A stretch of 64,000 nt of DNA from Afipia sp. 1NLS2. GTDB taxonomy: Bacteria > Pseudomonadota > Alphaproteobacteria > Rhizobiales > Xanthobacteraceae. The DNA lies in assembly GCF_000178995.1 (NCBI RefSeq), contig NZ_ADVZ01000003.1, forward strand, positions 186,001 through 250,000, in the 5' to 3' direction. A program made the translations under genes and the position numbers. Position 1 is the first letter of the stretch. Every line of letters starts with the position of its first letter. This document shows, in pieces, positions 1 through 7,606 of this stretch. The notes below the pieces were generated by a model. That model did no database searches. It was given only the letters and a program-made list of their open reading frames with translations, and had not been told where the DNA came from.

Positions 1-386
1 CGGTCGCCGGCGGACGGCGTGATGGTGGCGATACGCGACAGGCCGAGGTCCGGCCATAATAGGCCTGACGACACGATACGATAATGCGGCACCACGATCA
101 GGCGGTCGATCTGCTCGTCGGTGGTGTTGGTCAGCGCGAACACCACCCAGTTCTTGCCACCCTCGCGCGCGCGCACCTCGATGCGGCGCACGATGCCGTC
201 AGGGCCGGGCGCGGTCGAAACCTGGATGCGGTCGGTGTCGCTGTGCTGGAACTCGAGGACGCCGGTGAGGTCGATGGCAGGCGCGTCGGTGCGGACGCTG
301 ATGGCGTCGACCGCGTGTGCCGGCTGTAGGGCGGCCAACATCAGGAAGCTGAGCGCGAGGAGCGCGTAGCATCTGATCGAACGCAA
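1..386 (-). CDS. N-terminal part of an exported or membrane-anchored protein, cut by the window edge
   Basis: The frame reads from a TTG at 386, about ten bases after GGAG, and stays open to base 1, giving 128 codons of the N-terminus. The first 25 or so residues are a signal sequence: basic start, the hydrophobic stretch LLALSFLMLAAL, then a PAHA cleavage-like site. The mature part begins a beta-rich domain with ARGEGG-like and FALTNTTDEQIDRL motifs and a LLWPDLGLSRI segment. From memory, this resembles the periplasmic N-terminus of membrane-bound GGDEF/EAL proteins of Bradyrhizobium relatives, but the catalytic domains would lie outside the window, so that identity is not demonstrated. Confidence 0.6.
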   Translation of the reverse strand, partial: MRSIRCYALLALSFLMLAALQPAHAVDAISVRTDAPAIDLTGVLEFQHSDTDRIQVSTAPGPDGIVRRIEVRAREGGKNWVVFALTNTTDEQIDRLIVVPHYRIVSSGLLWPDLGLSRIATITPSAGD

Positions 387-493
387 GGTGTCTGTCTCCG
401 CGGTCGGGCGCAGGGCCCTCAGGGCCCCGGCGGGAGCGCGATCAATGACACGAAAGCGAGATGAATCAAAGGCTTTACAGCCCCGTCATCCCC

Positions 494-1492
494 TCAAACC
501 GCGAGCACAATTTTGCCAATATGCTGCCCGCTTTCCATCCGGGCGTGGGCTTTGGCGGCATCCTTGAGCGAAAACTCGCTGTCGATCAGGGGCTTTAGCT
601 GCCCCTTCAGGATCCAGGGCAGGACGGTTGCCTCGATGGCCTTAACCATCGCCGCTTTATCCTTGTCCGAGCGCGGCCGCAGGGTCGATCCGGTGTGCCA
701 GAGCCGCTTCATCATCAGCTTGCCGAAATTGGCGGTGGCCTTCGGCCCGCCGAGGAAGGCGATCTGCACGATACGGCCCTCGACGGCGGCGGCATCGTAA
801 TTGCGGTCGACATATTCGCCACCGACCATGTCGAGGATGACGTTGACGCCCTTGTCGCCCGTGGCAGCCTTGGCCTCGGCGACGAAATCCTGGGTCTTGT
901 AGTTCACCGCGACATCGGCGCCGAGCTTGAGGCAGGCATCGGCCTTGTCCTGTCCGCCGACGGTGACGATCACCTTCGCGCCATAGGCTTTCGCCATCTG
1001 GATCGCGGTGGTGCCGATGCCGGACGAGCCGCCATGTACGAGCAGCGTCTCATGAGGCTTGAGTGCGCCGCGCTCGAACACGTTGTGCCACACCGTCATC
1101 ACGGTTTCAGGAAGCGTGGCGGCCTGCTTCATCGACAGGCCATCGGGAATGGTGATGGCGTGCGCGTCGGGTGCCACGCAGTATTCGGCGTAACCGCCGC
1201 CTGCGGTGAGCGACATCACCCGGTCGCCGATCTTGTGCTTACTCGCGCCTTCGCCAAGCGCGACCACAGTGCCCGCGATCTCGAGGCCCGGCAGATCGCT
1301 TGCGCCTGGAGGCACGGGATACTTGCCCATCCGCTGCAACACGTCGGGGCGGTTGACGCCCGCGGCCTCCACCTTGACCAGGATTTCACCGGCGCGCGGC
1401 TTCGGCAGCTCGCGCTGCTCCGGGACCAGCACCTCCGGGCCGCCCGGTGAGGAAATGGCGATGGCGGTCATGTGGGTGGGGAGCTGATCCAT
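494..1492 (-). CDS. NAD(P)H-quinone oxidoreductase, zinc-independent MDR family (PIG3-like)
   Basis: The 332-residue protein has the fold of the medium-chain dehydrogenase/reductase quinone reductase branch. The N-terminal GroES-like half holds the motif EAAGVNRPDVLQRMG, and the Rossmann half holds LLVHGGSSGIGTTAIQMAK, which binds NADPH. No zinc-binding cysteine cluster is visible, as expected for quinone reductases. It probably reduces quinones in the cytoplasm with NADPH. I chose the ATG at 1492 because GAGGA lies eight bases upstream; an upstream frame extension to 1540 lacks such a site, and a second ATG at 1471 is possible. The gene is divergent from the DUF1192 gene. Confidence 0.88.
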   Translation of the reverse strand: MDQLPTHMTAIAISSPGGPEVLVPEQRELPKPRAGEILVKVEAAGVNRPDVLQRMGKYPVPPGASDLPGLEIAGTVVALGEGASKHKIGDRVMSLTAGGGYAEYCVAPDAHAITIPDGLSMKQAATLPETVMTVWHNVFERGALKPHETLLVHGGSSGIGTTAIQMAKAYGAKVIVTVGGQDKADACLKLGADVAVNYKTQDFVAEAKAATGDKGVNVILDMVGGEYVDRNYDAAAVEGRIVQIAFLGGPKATANFGKLMMKRLWHTGSTLRPRSDKDKAAMVKAIEATVLPWILKGQLKPLIDSEFSLKDAAKAHARMESGQHIGKIVLAV

Positions 1493-1633
1493 GCGGGCGG
1501 TCCTCGGAAATATCGAATTGAGACAGGCAGGGTATGCCACCGAACGGCAGGCGAGTCAGCCCCGGCGCTCGACCGCAAGCGCCGCGCTGTGGCAGGTTGC
1601 GGAACAAGCAGGTGTCACCACAAGGAGAACGAT

Positions 1634-1825
1634 ATGCCGATCGACGACGATGACCGGCCGCGGCCTAAGATCACGCATCAACTCGGACAGGATCTATCGC
1701 TTCTATCGCTCGACGATCTGAACGAACGGATCGCGATGCTGGAGGCGGAGATCGAACGGTTGAAGGCCGAAGCCACGAAGAAACGTGCATCGCGTGATGC
1801 GGCGGCGAGTTTCTTCAAGTCATGA
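1634..1825 (+). CDS. DUF1192 family small coiled-coil protein
   Basis: This is a 63-residue acidic protein whose start, an ATG at 1634, is preceded by AAGGAG. The N-terminus is rich in aspartate and arginine. Residues of about 22 to 52 (LSLDDLNERIAMLEAEIERLKAEATKKRA) form a heptad-type helix, and the protein ends in ASFFKS. The length and the SxDDLxxRIxxLEAEIxRL pattern match DUF1192, a family found almost only in alphaproteobacteria and without an established function. The short coiled coil suggests dimerisation. Confidence 0.85.
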   Translation: MPIDDDDRPRPKITHQLGQDLSLLSLDDLNERIAMLEAEIERLKAEATKKRASRDAAASFFKS

Positions 1826-1850
1826 CGGTCGCCGCCTTTGCCAACGAAAG

Positions 1851-1872
1851 GTAAATGAATTCGTTCATTTAC
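1851..1872. repeat. Perfect 9-bp inverted repeat with TTCG loop
   Basis: Arms GTAAATGAA and TTCATTTAC are exact reverse complements around TTCG. As RNA it would fold into a stem with a stable UUCG tetraloop, and as DNA it is a 22-bp dyad. It lies 25 bases after the DUF1192 stop codon and just upstream of the small-RNA candidate. There is no U-run behind it, so a simple terminator is unlikely; an operator or an mRNA-end stabiliser is possible. Confidence 0.7.
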
Positions 1873-1897
1873 GGCACATTAAGCTTTCGGGTTTATG
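1868..1897 (+). promoter_or_regulatory. Candidate sigma-70 promoter for the small RNA
   Basis: TTTACG at 1868-1873 and TTTATG at 1892-1897 are separated by 18 bases, which would place the start of transcription near 1904. The -35 box overlaps the right arm of the inverted repeat at 1851-1872. The match is only moderate. Confidence 0.35.
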
Positions 1898-1903
1898 ACC
1901 AGA

Positions 1904-2002
1904 CTGTCCTTGTTTGGACACCGAGTGGCTCCTGTCCACTCTGTTTGACGCCTCCCTGTTATCAACTTTCAAAAGCCGCCGGTTTCCGGCGGCTCTTTTT
2001 TT
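1904..2002 (+). ncRNA. Small trans-acting RNA candidate, mmgR/suhB (alpha-r8) type
   Basis: The segment of roughly 100 bases has no convincing coding frame but a full small-RNA layout. TGTCC/GGACA (1905-1919) forms a first hairpin. GAGTGG/CCACTC (1923-1941) forms a second with a CTCCTGT loop. A single-stranded stretch carrying CCTCCC (1951-1956) follows, and the end is a strong GC stem GCCGCCGG/CCGGCGGC with eight Ts (1975-2002). Exposed CUCCU and CCUCCC are anti-Shine-Dalgarno-like sequences, as in the rhizobial mmgR (Rfam suhB) family. The family assignment is from memory of that architecture and not from a covariance search. Confidence 0.6.
1975..2002 (+). terminator. Rho-independent terminator of the small RNA
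   Basis: Eight-base arms GCCGCCGG and CCGGCGGC flank a TTT loop and are followed by CT and a run of Ts up to about 2002. It would also end any transcript reading through from the DUF1192 gene. Confidence 0.85.
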
Positions 2003-2157
2003 GCGTCATGGATTTGTTTGCTTCACGCAGATGTCACGGAAACCATATCCCGATTTGATCGGTTGGACGGCTGGACTCCAGAGCCGCCGGGAGGCAATGA
2101 TTTGTTCATCATAAGAAACCGGCCGCGTAACAGGCGTACAAGTTCAAGGCGTTAACC

Positions 2158-2664
2158 ATGTCGGATCAGGCGCAGGATGGTCTCATCCTGCTGAGCGAGC
2201 ATTTCACCAATTCGGCCGCGTTTCAGGATCTATTCCGCGACGGCATGAATCTCGTCGAGGAAACGGCCGCGTATCTGGACGGCGAAGGCCGCACGGAAGC
2301 GAAATCGCTCGAGCGCGCCGTCGGCCTGACCTACGCGACCGAGAGCATGCGTCTCACCACGCGGCTGATGCAGTTGGCCTCGTGGCTCTTGCTGCATCGC
2401 GCGGTGCGCGAAGGCGAGATGACGCTGAACCAGGCCAATCGCGAAAAGACCAAGGTGAAGCTGACCGCAGCAGAACCGGGCGCAACCGATCTGATCGAGA
2501 AGCTGCCGTCACAATTGCAGGCGCTGATCACGCGCTCGATGGAATTGCAGGCGAAGGTGCGCCGCCTCGATGCCACCATGCATGCCGAGAAGACGGACGC
2601 CGGCGCGCCGGGCAATCCGCTGATGCCGCAACTCGACAGGCTGCGGGCCGCGTTCGAAGGCTGA
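2158..2664 (+). CDS. rcdA: RcdA-like protein (DUF1465), adaptor for ClpXP proteolysis of CtrA
   Basis: The 168-residue helical protein matches DUF1465, the family of Caulobacter RcdA. In that family RcdA works with CpdR and PopA to deliver the cell-cycle regulator CtrA to the ClpXP protease at the cell pole. Visible family features are the N-terminal LLSEHFTNSAAFQDLFRDGM segment, a central SLERAVGLTYATESMRLTTRLMQLASWLLLHRAV helix pair, and a poorly conserved C-terminal tail from about residue 145 that in RcdA is mobile. The ATG at 2158 follows an AAGGCG-like site. It stands alone between the small RNA and convergent rpmE. A CtrA-type box occurs elsewhere in this window. Confidence 0.82.
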   Translation: MSDQAQDGLILLSEHFTNSAAFQDLFRDGMNLVEETAAYLDGEGRTEAKSLERAVGLTYATESMRLTTRLMQLASWLLLHRAVREGEMTLNQANREKTKVKLTAAEPGATDLIEKLPSQLQALITRSMELQAKVRRLDATMHAEKTDAGAPGNPLMPQLDRLRAAFEG

Positions 2665-2690
2665 GAGCTTTCCAATCACTCAAACGAAAA

Positions 2691-2719
2691 AACGCCCCGG
2701 CATCGGCGCGGGGCGTTTT
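2691..2719. terminator. Bidirectional terminator between rcdA and rpmE
   Basis: AACGCCCCG and CGGGGCGTT pair around a short loop, with a run of As before and TTTTG after, so it can stop transcripts arriving from both convergent genes. Confidence 0.85.
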
Positions 2720-2747
2720 GATTTGGACAGCCGTCAAAAGGAGGACT

Positions 2748-2975
2748 TTAGTCCTTCTTGAGGAAGCCCGAGAACTTCTTCTGGAACCGGGAGACGCGGC
2801 CGCCACGGTCGAGGATCTGCTGAGTGCCGCCGGTCCAGGCCGGATGCGACTTGGAATCGATGTCGAGGTTCAGCGTGTCGCCTTCCTTGCCGTAGGTCGA
2901 GCGCGTCAGGTACTCGGTTCCATCGGTCATAACGACCTTAATCGTATGATAATCCGGATGAATTTCGGCTTTCAT
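2748..2975 (-). CDS. rpmE: 50S ribosomal protein L31, zinc-free form
   Basis: The 75-residue protein starts at the ATG at 2975 ([10 protein letters not shown]), not at the longer in-frame position 3065. The hallmarks of bL31 are present: IHPDYH near the start, [10 protein letters not shown] around residues 42 to 51 and a [11 protein letters not shown] tail. The cysteines that bind zinc in the C-plus form are all absent; SKCHP has become SKSHP. It therefore belongs to the zinc-independent C-minus class. It is convergent with rcdA and shares its terminator. Confidence 0.95.
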   Translation of the reverse strand: MKAEIHPDYHTIKVVMTDGTEYLTRSTYGKEGDTLNLDIDSKSHPAWTGGTQQILDRGGRVSRFQKKFSGFLKKD

Positions 2976-3155
2976 GGCAAATCCTTCGGCGGCTCGCGCC
3001 TTGCTGATCGGTAATTTGTGGGGCGAATTTGGCGGGTCTATACCCCACGGGGCGGCTCCAGACAAGCAGCTTGACCCATCGCAGAGCGCCGCATTTGCCA
3101 GCGCGGTATCTGCAGCCTATTGGGAAGCCTGAAGAAAGACAGCGGTGTTGGCGCG

Positions 3156-5003
3156 ATGAACGTGGTGGAACGCATCCCGGCGGAGGGGCAGGTCGTGCCG
3201 GCTTCGGCCGAAGTGAAGGCAGCTGAGCCGACGGCCGCGCCGCCGGAGACCAAGACTCGCCGCCCCGGCCTGCGGCCCTTGCTCGCGCTTGCGCCCTATG
3301 TCGGACGCTATCGTGGCCGCGCCATCGGGGCGCTGGTGGCGCTGATCATCGCCTCGCTGGCTACACTGGCTGTTCCTCTCGCCGTTCGCCGCATGATCGA
3401 TTTCGGGTTCAGTCCCGAAAGCGTGGCGATGATCAACAACTACTTCAGCGTGATGATCGGCGTCGTCGCCGTGCTCGCGGCCTCCAGTGCGATGCGCTAT
3501 TATTTCGTCATCACCATCGGCGAACGCATCGTCGCCGATCTGCGCAGCGATGTGTTCAAGCATCTCACGCGGCTGTCGCCATCTTTCTTCGACACGGCCC
3601 ATAGCGGCGAGCTTGTCTCGCGGCTGACCGCCGACACCACCCAGATCAAGTCGGCGGTCGGTGCGTCCGTATCCATCGCGTTGCGCAATCTCGTGTTGTT
3701 CGTCGGTGCCGCAGCGATGATGGTGGTGTCGAGTCCCAAGCTATCCGGCTTCGTGCTCGCCGCGATCCCGCTGATCGTGCTGCCGCTGGTCGCCTTCGGG
3801 CGCCGGGTGCGCAAACTGTCGCGCGGCGCGCAGGACACACTTGCGGAAGCGTCATCCTATGCTTCCGAGTTGATTGGTGCGATCCGCACCTTGCAGGCGT
3901 TCACGAACGAGTTGCTGGCGCAGGCACGGTTCGGCGGCGAAGTCGAGCGCGCCTACGAGGCCGCGCGGGCCTCGACGCGCGCACGCGCGTGGCTCACCGC
4001 CGTCGTGATCTTTCTGATCTTCTCCAGCGTGGTGGCGATCCTGTGGGTCGGCTCGCACGACATCGTCACCGGGCAGATCACCGCAGGCCGGCTTGGGCAG
4101 TTCGTGCTGTATGCGGCGTTCGCCGCCGGCGCGCTCGGCGAGTTGAGCCAAGTCTGGGGCGAGATCGCGCAGGCGTCAGGTGCGGCCGAGCGGCTGTTCG
4201 AAATCCTCAACGTGAAATCCGACATCACCGCGCCCGCCAACCCGAAGCATCTGCCCGAACCCGCGCGCGGCGACATCGTGTTCGATCGCGTGCGCTTCGC
4301 CTATCCCACGCGGCCTGATGCCTTCGTGGTGGATGACGTGTCGTTCGCGGTGAATGCGGGCGAAAAGATCGCGGTGGTCGGCCCCTCGGGCGCGGGCAAG
4401 AGCACGCTGTTCCATTTGTTGCTGCGCTTCTACGATCCGCGAAATGGCTCGATCACCTTCGACGGCGTGCCGATCGACGAGGTGACGCCGGAGCACCTGC
4501 GCTCGCGCATCGCGCTGGTGCCGCAGGATTCGGCGATCTTCGCCGCGACCGCGCGGGAGAATATCCGTTTCGGCCGCCCCGATGCCTCCGATGCCGACGT
4601 CGAACGCGCCGCCGAGCAGGCGCACGCCACGGAATTCCTGCGCCGCCTGCCGGACGGCTTCGAGACCCAACTCGGCGAGCGTGGCGTCACGCTGTCGGGC
4701 GGCCAGCGCCAGCGTATCGCGATCGCGCGCGCGATCCTGCGCGATGCACCGCTGCTGCTGCTCGATGAGGCAACATCGGCGCTCGACGCCGAAAGCGAGA
4801 CGCTGGTGCAGACCGCGCTGGAAGAATTGATGCAGCACCGCACCACGCTGGTGATCGCGCATCGTCTCGCCACGGTGCTGTCGTGCGACCGCATTCTGGT
4901 GATGGAGCACGGCCGCATCGTGGAGCAGGGCACCCATGCCTCGCTTGTCGCCGCGAACGGGCTCTATGCGCGGCTGGCGCGATTGCAGTTCGAAGGCGGC
5001 TAG
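3156..5003 (+). CDS. ABC exporter, permease and ATPase in one chain (MsbA-related)
   Basis: The 615-residue protein is a half-transporter of the MsbA/TAP type that would work as a homodimer in the inner membrane. About 50 proline- and alanine-rich residues precede a six-helix transmembrane domain (about residues 50 to 335), where FFDTAHSGELVSRLTADT is the conserved coupling segment. The ATPase has Walker A GPSGAGKST from residue 409, the signature LSGGQRQRIAIARAI near 513 and Walker B LLLLDEATSALD near 532. The substrate cannot be read from sequence; lipids or lipid-linked molecules are typical. The ATG at 3156 is preferred, but it lacks a good ribosome site and a TTG at 3120 is possible. Its end overlaps the convergent GNAT gene by four bases. 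Confidence 0.9.
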   Translation: MNVVERIPAEGQVVPASAEVKAAEPTAAPPETKTRRPGLRPLLALAPYVGRYRGRAIGALVALIIASLATLAVPLAVRRMIDFGFSPESVAMINNYFSVMIGVVAVLAASSAMRYYFVITIGERIVADLRSDVFKHLTRLSPSFFDTAHSGELVSRLTADTTQIKSAVGASVSIALRNLVLFVGAAAMMVVSSPKLSGFVLAAIPLIVLPLVAFGRRVRKLSRGAQDTLAEASSYASELIGAIRTLQAFTNELLAQARFGGEVERAYEAARASTRARAWLTAVVIFLIFSSVVAILWVGSHDIVTGQITAGRLGQFVLYAAFAAGALGELSQVWGEIAQASGAAERLFEILNVKSDITAPANPKHLPEPARGDIVFDRVRFAYPTRPDAFVVDDVSFAVNAGEKIAVVGPSGAGKSTLFHLLLRFYDPRNGSITFDGVPIDEVTPEHLRSRIALVPQDSAIFAATARENIRFGRPDASDADVERAAEQAHATEFLRRLPDGFETQLGERGVTLSGGQRQRIAIARAILRDAPLLLLDEATSALDAESETLVQTALEELMQHRTTLVIAHRLATVLSCDRILVMEHGRIVEQGTHASLVAANGLYARLARLQFEGG

Positions 5004-5452
5004 CGCGCGGTTTTTGGCCGCTCCCATTGCATCCCGTGCACCGCGCGGCCCGATGTCGGGTTCACGTCGTCATGCGTATGGCGGAAGCCGTGACGCTCGT
5101 AGAAGCGGATGGCGCGAGCATTGTCCGCGTTCACCAAGAGGGTGATCGTCCCGGATGATTGCTGCTTGGCTTCATTCACCAGATCGTCGGCTGCGCCTGA
5201 GCCCCATGCCTCCGGAGCGACGACAAGCTGGTCGAGATAGCCGGAACCATCAAGCGTGACGAAGCCGATCGCGCCTGCGTCGCTCTCCGCGACCGTGATG
5301 CGGGTGGCCGGGACCAATTCCGTGCGCCAGCGCTCGCGCCATGCCCTGACGCGCTCGCCGAAATCGATCGAGGGGTAGGCGTATTGCCAGGTGCGCTGCC
5401 ACAGCGCGATCAGCGCGTCTTCGTCGGCTGCGCTGTAGGGGCGCAGCCTCAT
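5000..5452 (-). CDS. GNAT family N-acetyltransferase
   Basis: The 150-residue protein shows the GNAT fold: an N-terminal MRLRPYSAADEDALIALW strand-helix, the central YLDQLVVAPEAWGSGAADDLV acetyl-CoA motif (R/Q-x-x-G-x-G/A weakened to WGSGAA), and a C-terminal LLVNADNARAIRFYERHGF motif, which is highly typical. It would transfer an acetyl group from acetyl-CoA to an amine; the substrate is unknown. Its ATG overlaps the stop of the OmpA-like gene in an ATGA, so the two are translationally coupled at the end of the motor-pair operon. Confidence 0.88.
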   Translation of the reverse strand: MRLRPYSAADEDALIALWQRTWQYAYPSIDFGERVRAWRERWRTELVPATRITVAESDAGAIGFVTLDGSGYLDQLVVAPEAWGSGAADDLVNEAKQQSSGTITLLVNADNARAIRFYERHGFRHTHDDVNPTSGRAVHGMQWERPKTAR

Positions 5453-6465
5453 TTCTCGGTGAGCTTGAGTTCGATGCGGCGGTTACGCTTGTAGGCTTCT
5501 TCCGTGGTGCCGGTATCGAGCGGCTGGAATTCACCGAAGCCTGCGGCCACCAGCCGCTGCGGCGACACTCCGCGCGAGATCAGATATTGCACCACCGAGA
5601 TCGCGCGCGCCGCCGACAGGTCCCAGTTTGATTTGAATTGCGGGCTGTTGATCGGCCGCACGTCGGTGTGGCCGTCGACGCGCAGCACCCACGGAATTTC
5701 CGCCGGGATTTTCTTCTCAAGATCGCCCAGTGCGGTGGCAAGCTGGTCGAGTTCGTTGCGGCCTTCCGGCAGCAGCGCCGCGCTGCCGGAGTCGAAGAAC
5801 ACTTCGGACTGGAATACAAAGCGGTCGCCGACGATGCGGATGTCTGGACGGTCGCCGAGGATCGTGCGCAGACGCCCGAAGAATTCGGAGCGATAGCGCG
5901 ACAATTCCTGCACCCGCTGCGCCAGCGCGACGTTGAGGCGCTGGCCGAGGTCGGCGATCTTCTCCTGCGATTCCTTGCCCTTCTGCTCGGAGGCATTCAG
6001 CGCATCTTCCAGCGCGGCCAACTGGCGGCGCAGTGCACTGATCTGCTGGTTCAGTACCTCGACCTGCGCCAGCGCCCGCTCGGAAATCTGTTTCTCGGTG
6101 GCGAGTTGCTTGTTGAGGTCGCCGCCGCCCGCGCCGCCGCTGAGGCTTTCAATCTGCCCTTTTGCCCGGTCGCGCTCGGCCTCGGTGGTCGCGAGGCTCG
6201 CGCGCAGTTGCGCGATCTGGTCGTTGAGGTTGCCGCTCGTCACTTTTTCCAGCGACAGGAGATTGGTGAGCTGCGCGATCTGCGCGTTCAGCCGCTCCAG
6301 CGCCTTGTCCTTGCCGGAGACTTCCTGCGACAGATAGAACTGCACCACCAGAAACACCGACAGCAGGAACACGATGGCGAGCACCAGCGTGGAGAGCGCG
6401 TCGACGAATCCCGGCCAGTAATTGAGGCCGGTGCCGCCGTTGTGGCGTGAGCGACCCAACGCCAT
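5449..6465 (-). CDS. MotB/OmpA-like peptidoglycan-binding stator protein with long coiled coil
   Basis: The 338-residue protein has one N-terminal transmembrane helix (about residues 17 to 45, WPGFVDALSTLVLAIVFLLS). An aspartate in FVDALST sits where MotB, ExbD and TolR carry their proton-binding residue. Residues of about 55 to 185 are heptad-rich coiled coil, and the C-terminal part (about 210 to 335) is an OmpA-like peptidoglycan-binding domain with VDGHTDVRPI and the terminal NRRIELKL. Such proteins anchor to the cell wall and form an ion channel with a MotA/TolQ partner. That partner is encoded immediately upstream. No flagellar or Tol gene adjoins it. Confidence 0.88.
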   Translation of the reverse strand: MALGRSRHNGGTGLNYWPGFVDALSTLVLAIVFLLSVFLVVQFYLSQEVSGKDKALERLNAQIAQLTNLLSLEKVTSGNLNDQIAQLRASLATTEAERDRAKGQIESLSGGAGGGDLNKQLATEKQISERALAQVEVLNQQISALRRQLAALEDALNASEQKGKESQEKIADLGQRLNVALAQRVQELSRYRSEFFGRLRTILGDRPDIRIVGDRFVFQSEVFFDSGSAALLPEGRNELDQLATALGDLEKKIPAEIPWVLRVDGHTDVRPINSPQFKSNWDLSAARAISVVQYLISRGVSPQRLVAAGFGEFQPLDTGTTEEAYKRNRRIELKLTEK

Positions 6466-6469
6466 GACG

Positions 6470-7477
6470 TCAGGATTCCCGCTCGAGTGTGCCGGGGGCG
6501 CGCGCGATGCGTTCCAGCAGTTTCTTGATCTCGGCGTTCTGCTCGCCTTGCGAATCCGCCCATTCGCGGATCAGGCCCTGTTCCTCGCGCATATGGTTGA
6601 CGAGCCCCTGGATCGCTTCGGCGAGATTCGCCATGGCGGTGGTACCGGCGCGGTTGGAGCCCATGTTTTCGACTGCCTCGCGGAGCCGCTCAATTGCAGG
6701 GGCCATGTCGGCCGCGGTGCCGGTGAGCGCGGCGTCACCTGCATATTCGCGCACGGTGCCCGCGAGCCAGTCTTCAAGATCGGTATAGAAGCGATTCTGC
6801 GCTTGGCTCGATTGCAGATCGAGGAAGCCGAGGATCAGCGATCCCGCAAGGCCGAATAGCGAGGATGAGAATGAGATGCCCATGCCGCCGAGCGGCGCGG
6901 CGAGGCCTTCCTTCAGCGTATCGAACATCGCGCCCGCTTCGCCGCCGACTTTCAGCCCGTCGATCACATGGCCGACGGAGCCGACGGTCTCGATCAGGCC
7001 CCAGAAGGTACCAAGCAGGCCGAGAAAAACCAGAAGGCCGGTCATGTAGCGCGAGATGTCGCGCGATTCATCAAGGCGCGTGGCGATGGAATCCAGCATA
7101 TGCCGCATGGTCTGCTGGGTGATGCTCATCCGTCCCGAGCGGTTGGAGAGGATCGCGGCCATCGGCGCGAGCAGCACCGGCCGCCGGTCGAGCGCGAGGC
7201 CGGGATCGGAGACGCGGAAGTGATTGACCCATGCGACTTCCGGATAGAGCCGGAGCACCTGCCGGAACGACAGCAGCGTTCCGATCAGCAGCACACCGCC
7301 GATCAGCGCGTTGAGGCCGGGGTTGGCGAGGAAGGCGGTCCAGATCTGCTTGTAGAGGATGACACAGACGAGTGCGCACAGCACCAGAAACACCAGCATC
7401 CGGACCAGGAAGATCCGCGGTGACGACAGTTTCGTGACGACGATGTCGTCAGCAGTAACAGGAGGGTGCTTCGCCAT
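6470..7477 (-). CDS. MotA/TolQ/ExbB-like proton channel subunit
   Basis: The 335-residue protein has four predicted membrane helices: about residues 24-43 and 55-72, then a TGLLVFLGLLGTFWGLIETV helix near 145-165 and a GGMGISFSSSLFGLAGSLILGFLDL helix near 195-220. The last two are the conserved MotA/TolQ/ExbB channel helices. A helical cytoplasmic tail of about 100 residues ends the protein. Only four bases separate it from the MotB-like gene, so the two subunits are surely co-expressed. Annotation pipelines often call such genes flagellar MotA, but the lack of flagellar neighbours and the coiled-coil partner argue for a separate envelope motor. Confidence 0.87.
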   Translation of the reverse strand: MAKHPPVTADDIVVTKLSSPRIFLVRMLVFLVLCALVCVILYKQIWTAFLANPGLNALIGGVLLIGTLLSFRQVLRLYPEVAWVNHFRVSDPGLALDRRPVLLAPMAAILSNRSGRMSITQQTMRHMLDSIATRLDESRDISRYMTGLLVFLGLLGTFWGLIETVGSVGHVIDGLKVGGEAGAMFDTLKEGLAAPLGGMGISFSSSLFGLAGSLILGFLDLQSSQAQNRFYTDLEDWLAGTVREYAGDAALTGTAADMAPAIERLREAVENMGSNRAGTTAMANLAEAIQGLVNHMREEQGLIREWADSQGEQNAEIKKLLERIARAPGTLERES

Positions 7478-7606
7478 GCGGGACTATCGCTCCTCGTTGA
7501 GACGCCAGCCTACTATGGCATGACGGGTCGAGGAAACCCGCACCGAAAGATGTTGTGTGGAACTTAAGTCGGTACGGCTCTCGCCGCCGCGGTTTGTGCA
7601 GCGCTA

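Noticed and set aside
5000-7477. Zorya defence system
   Set aside because: Only ZorA- and ZorB-like channel parts are present. No ZorC, ZorD or ZorE gene follows, and the neighbours are housekeeping genes, so defence is not supported.
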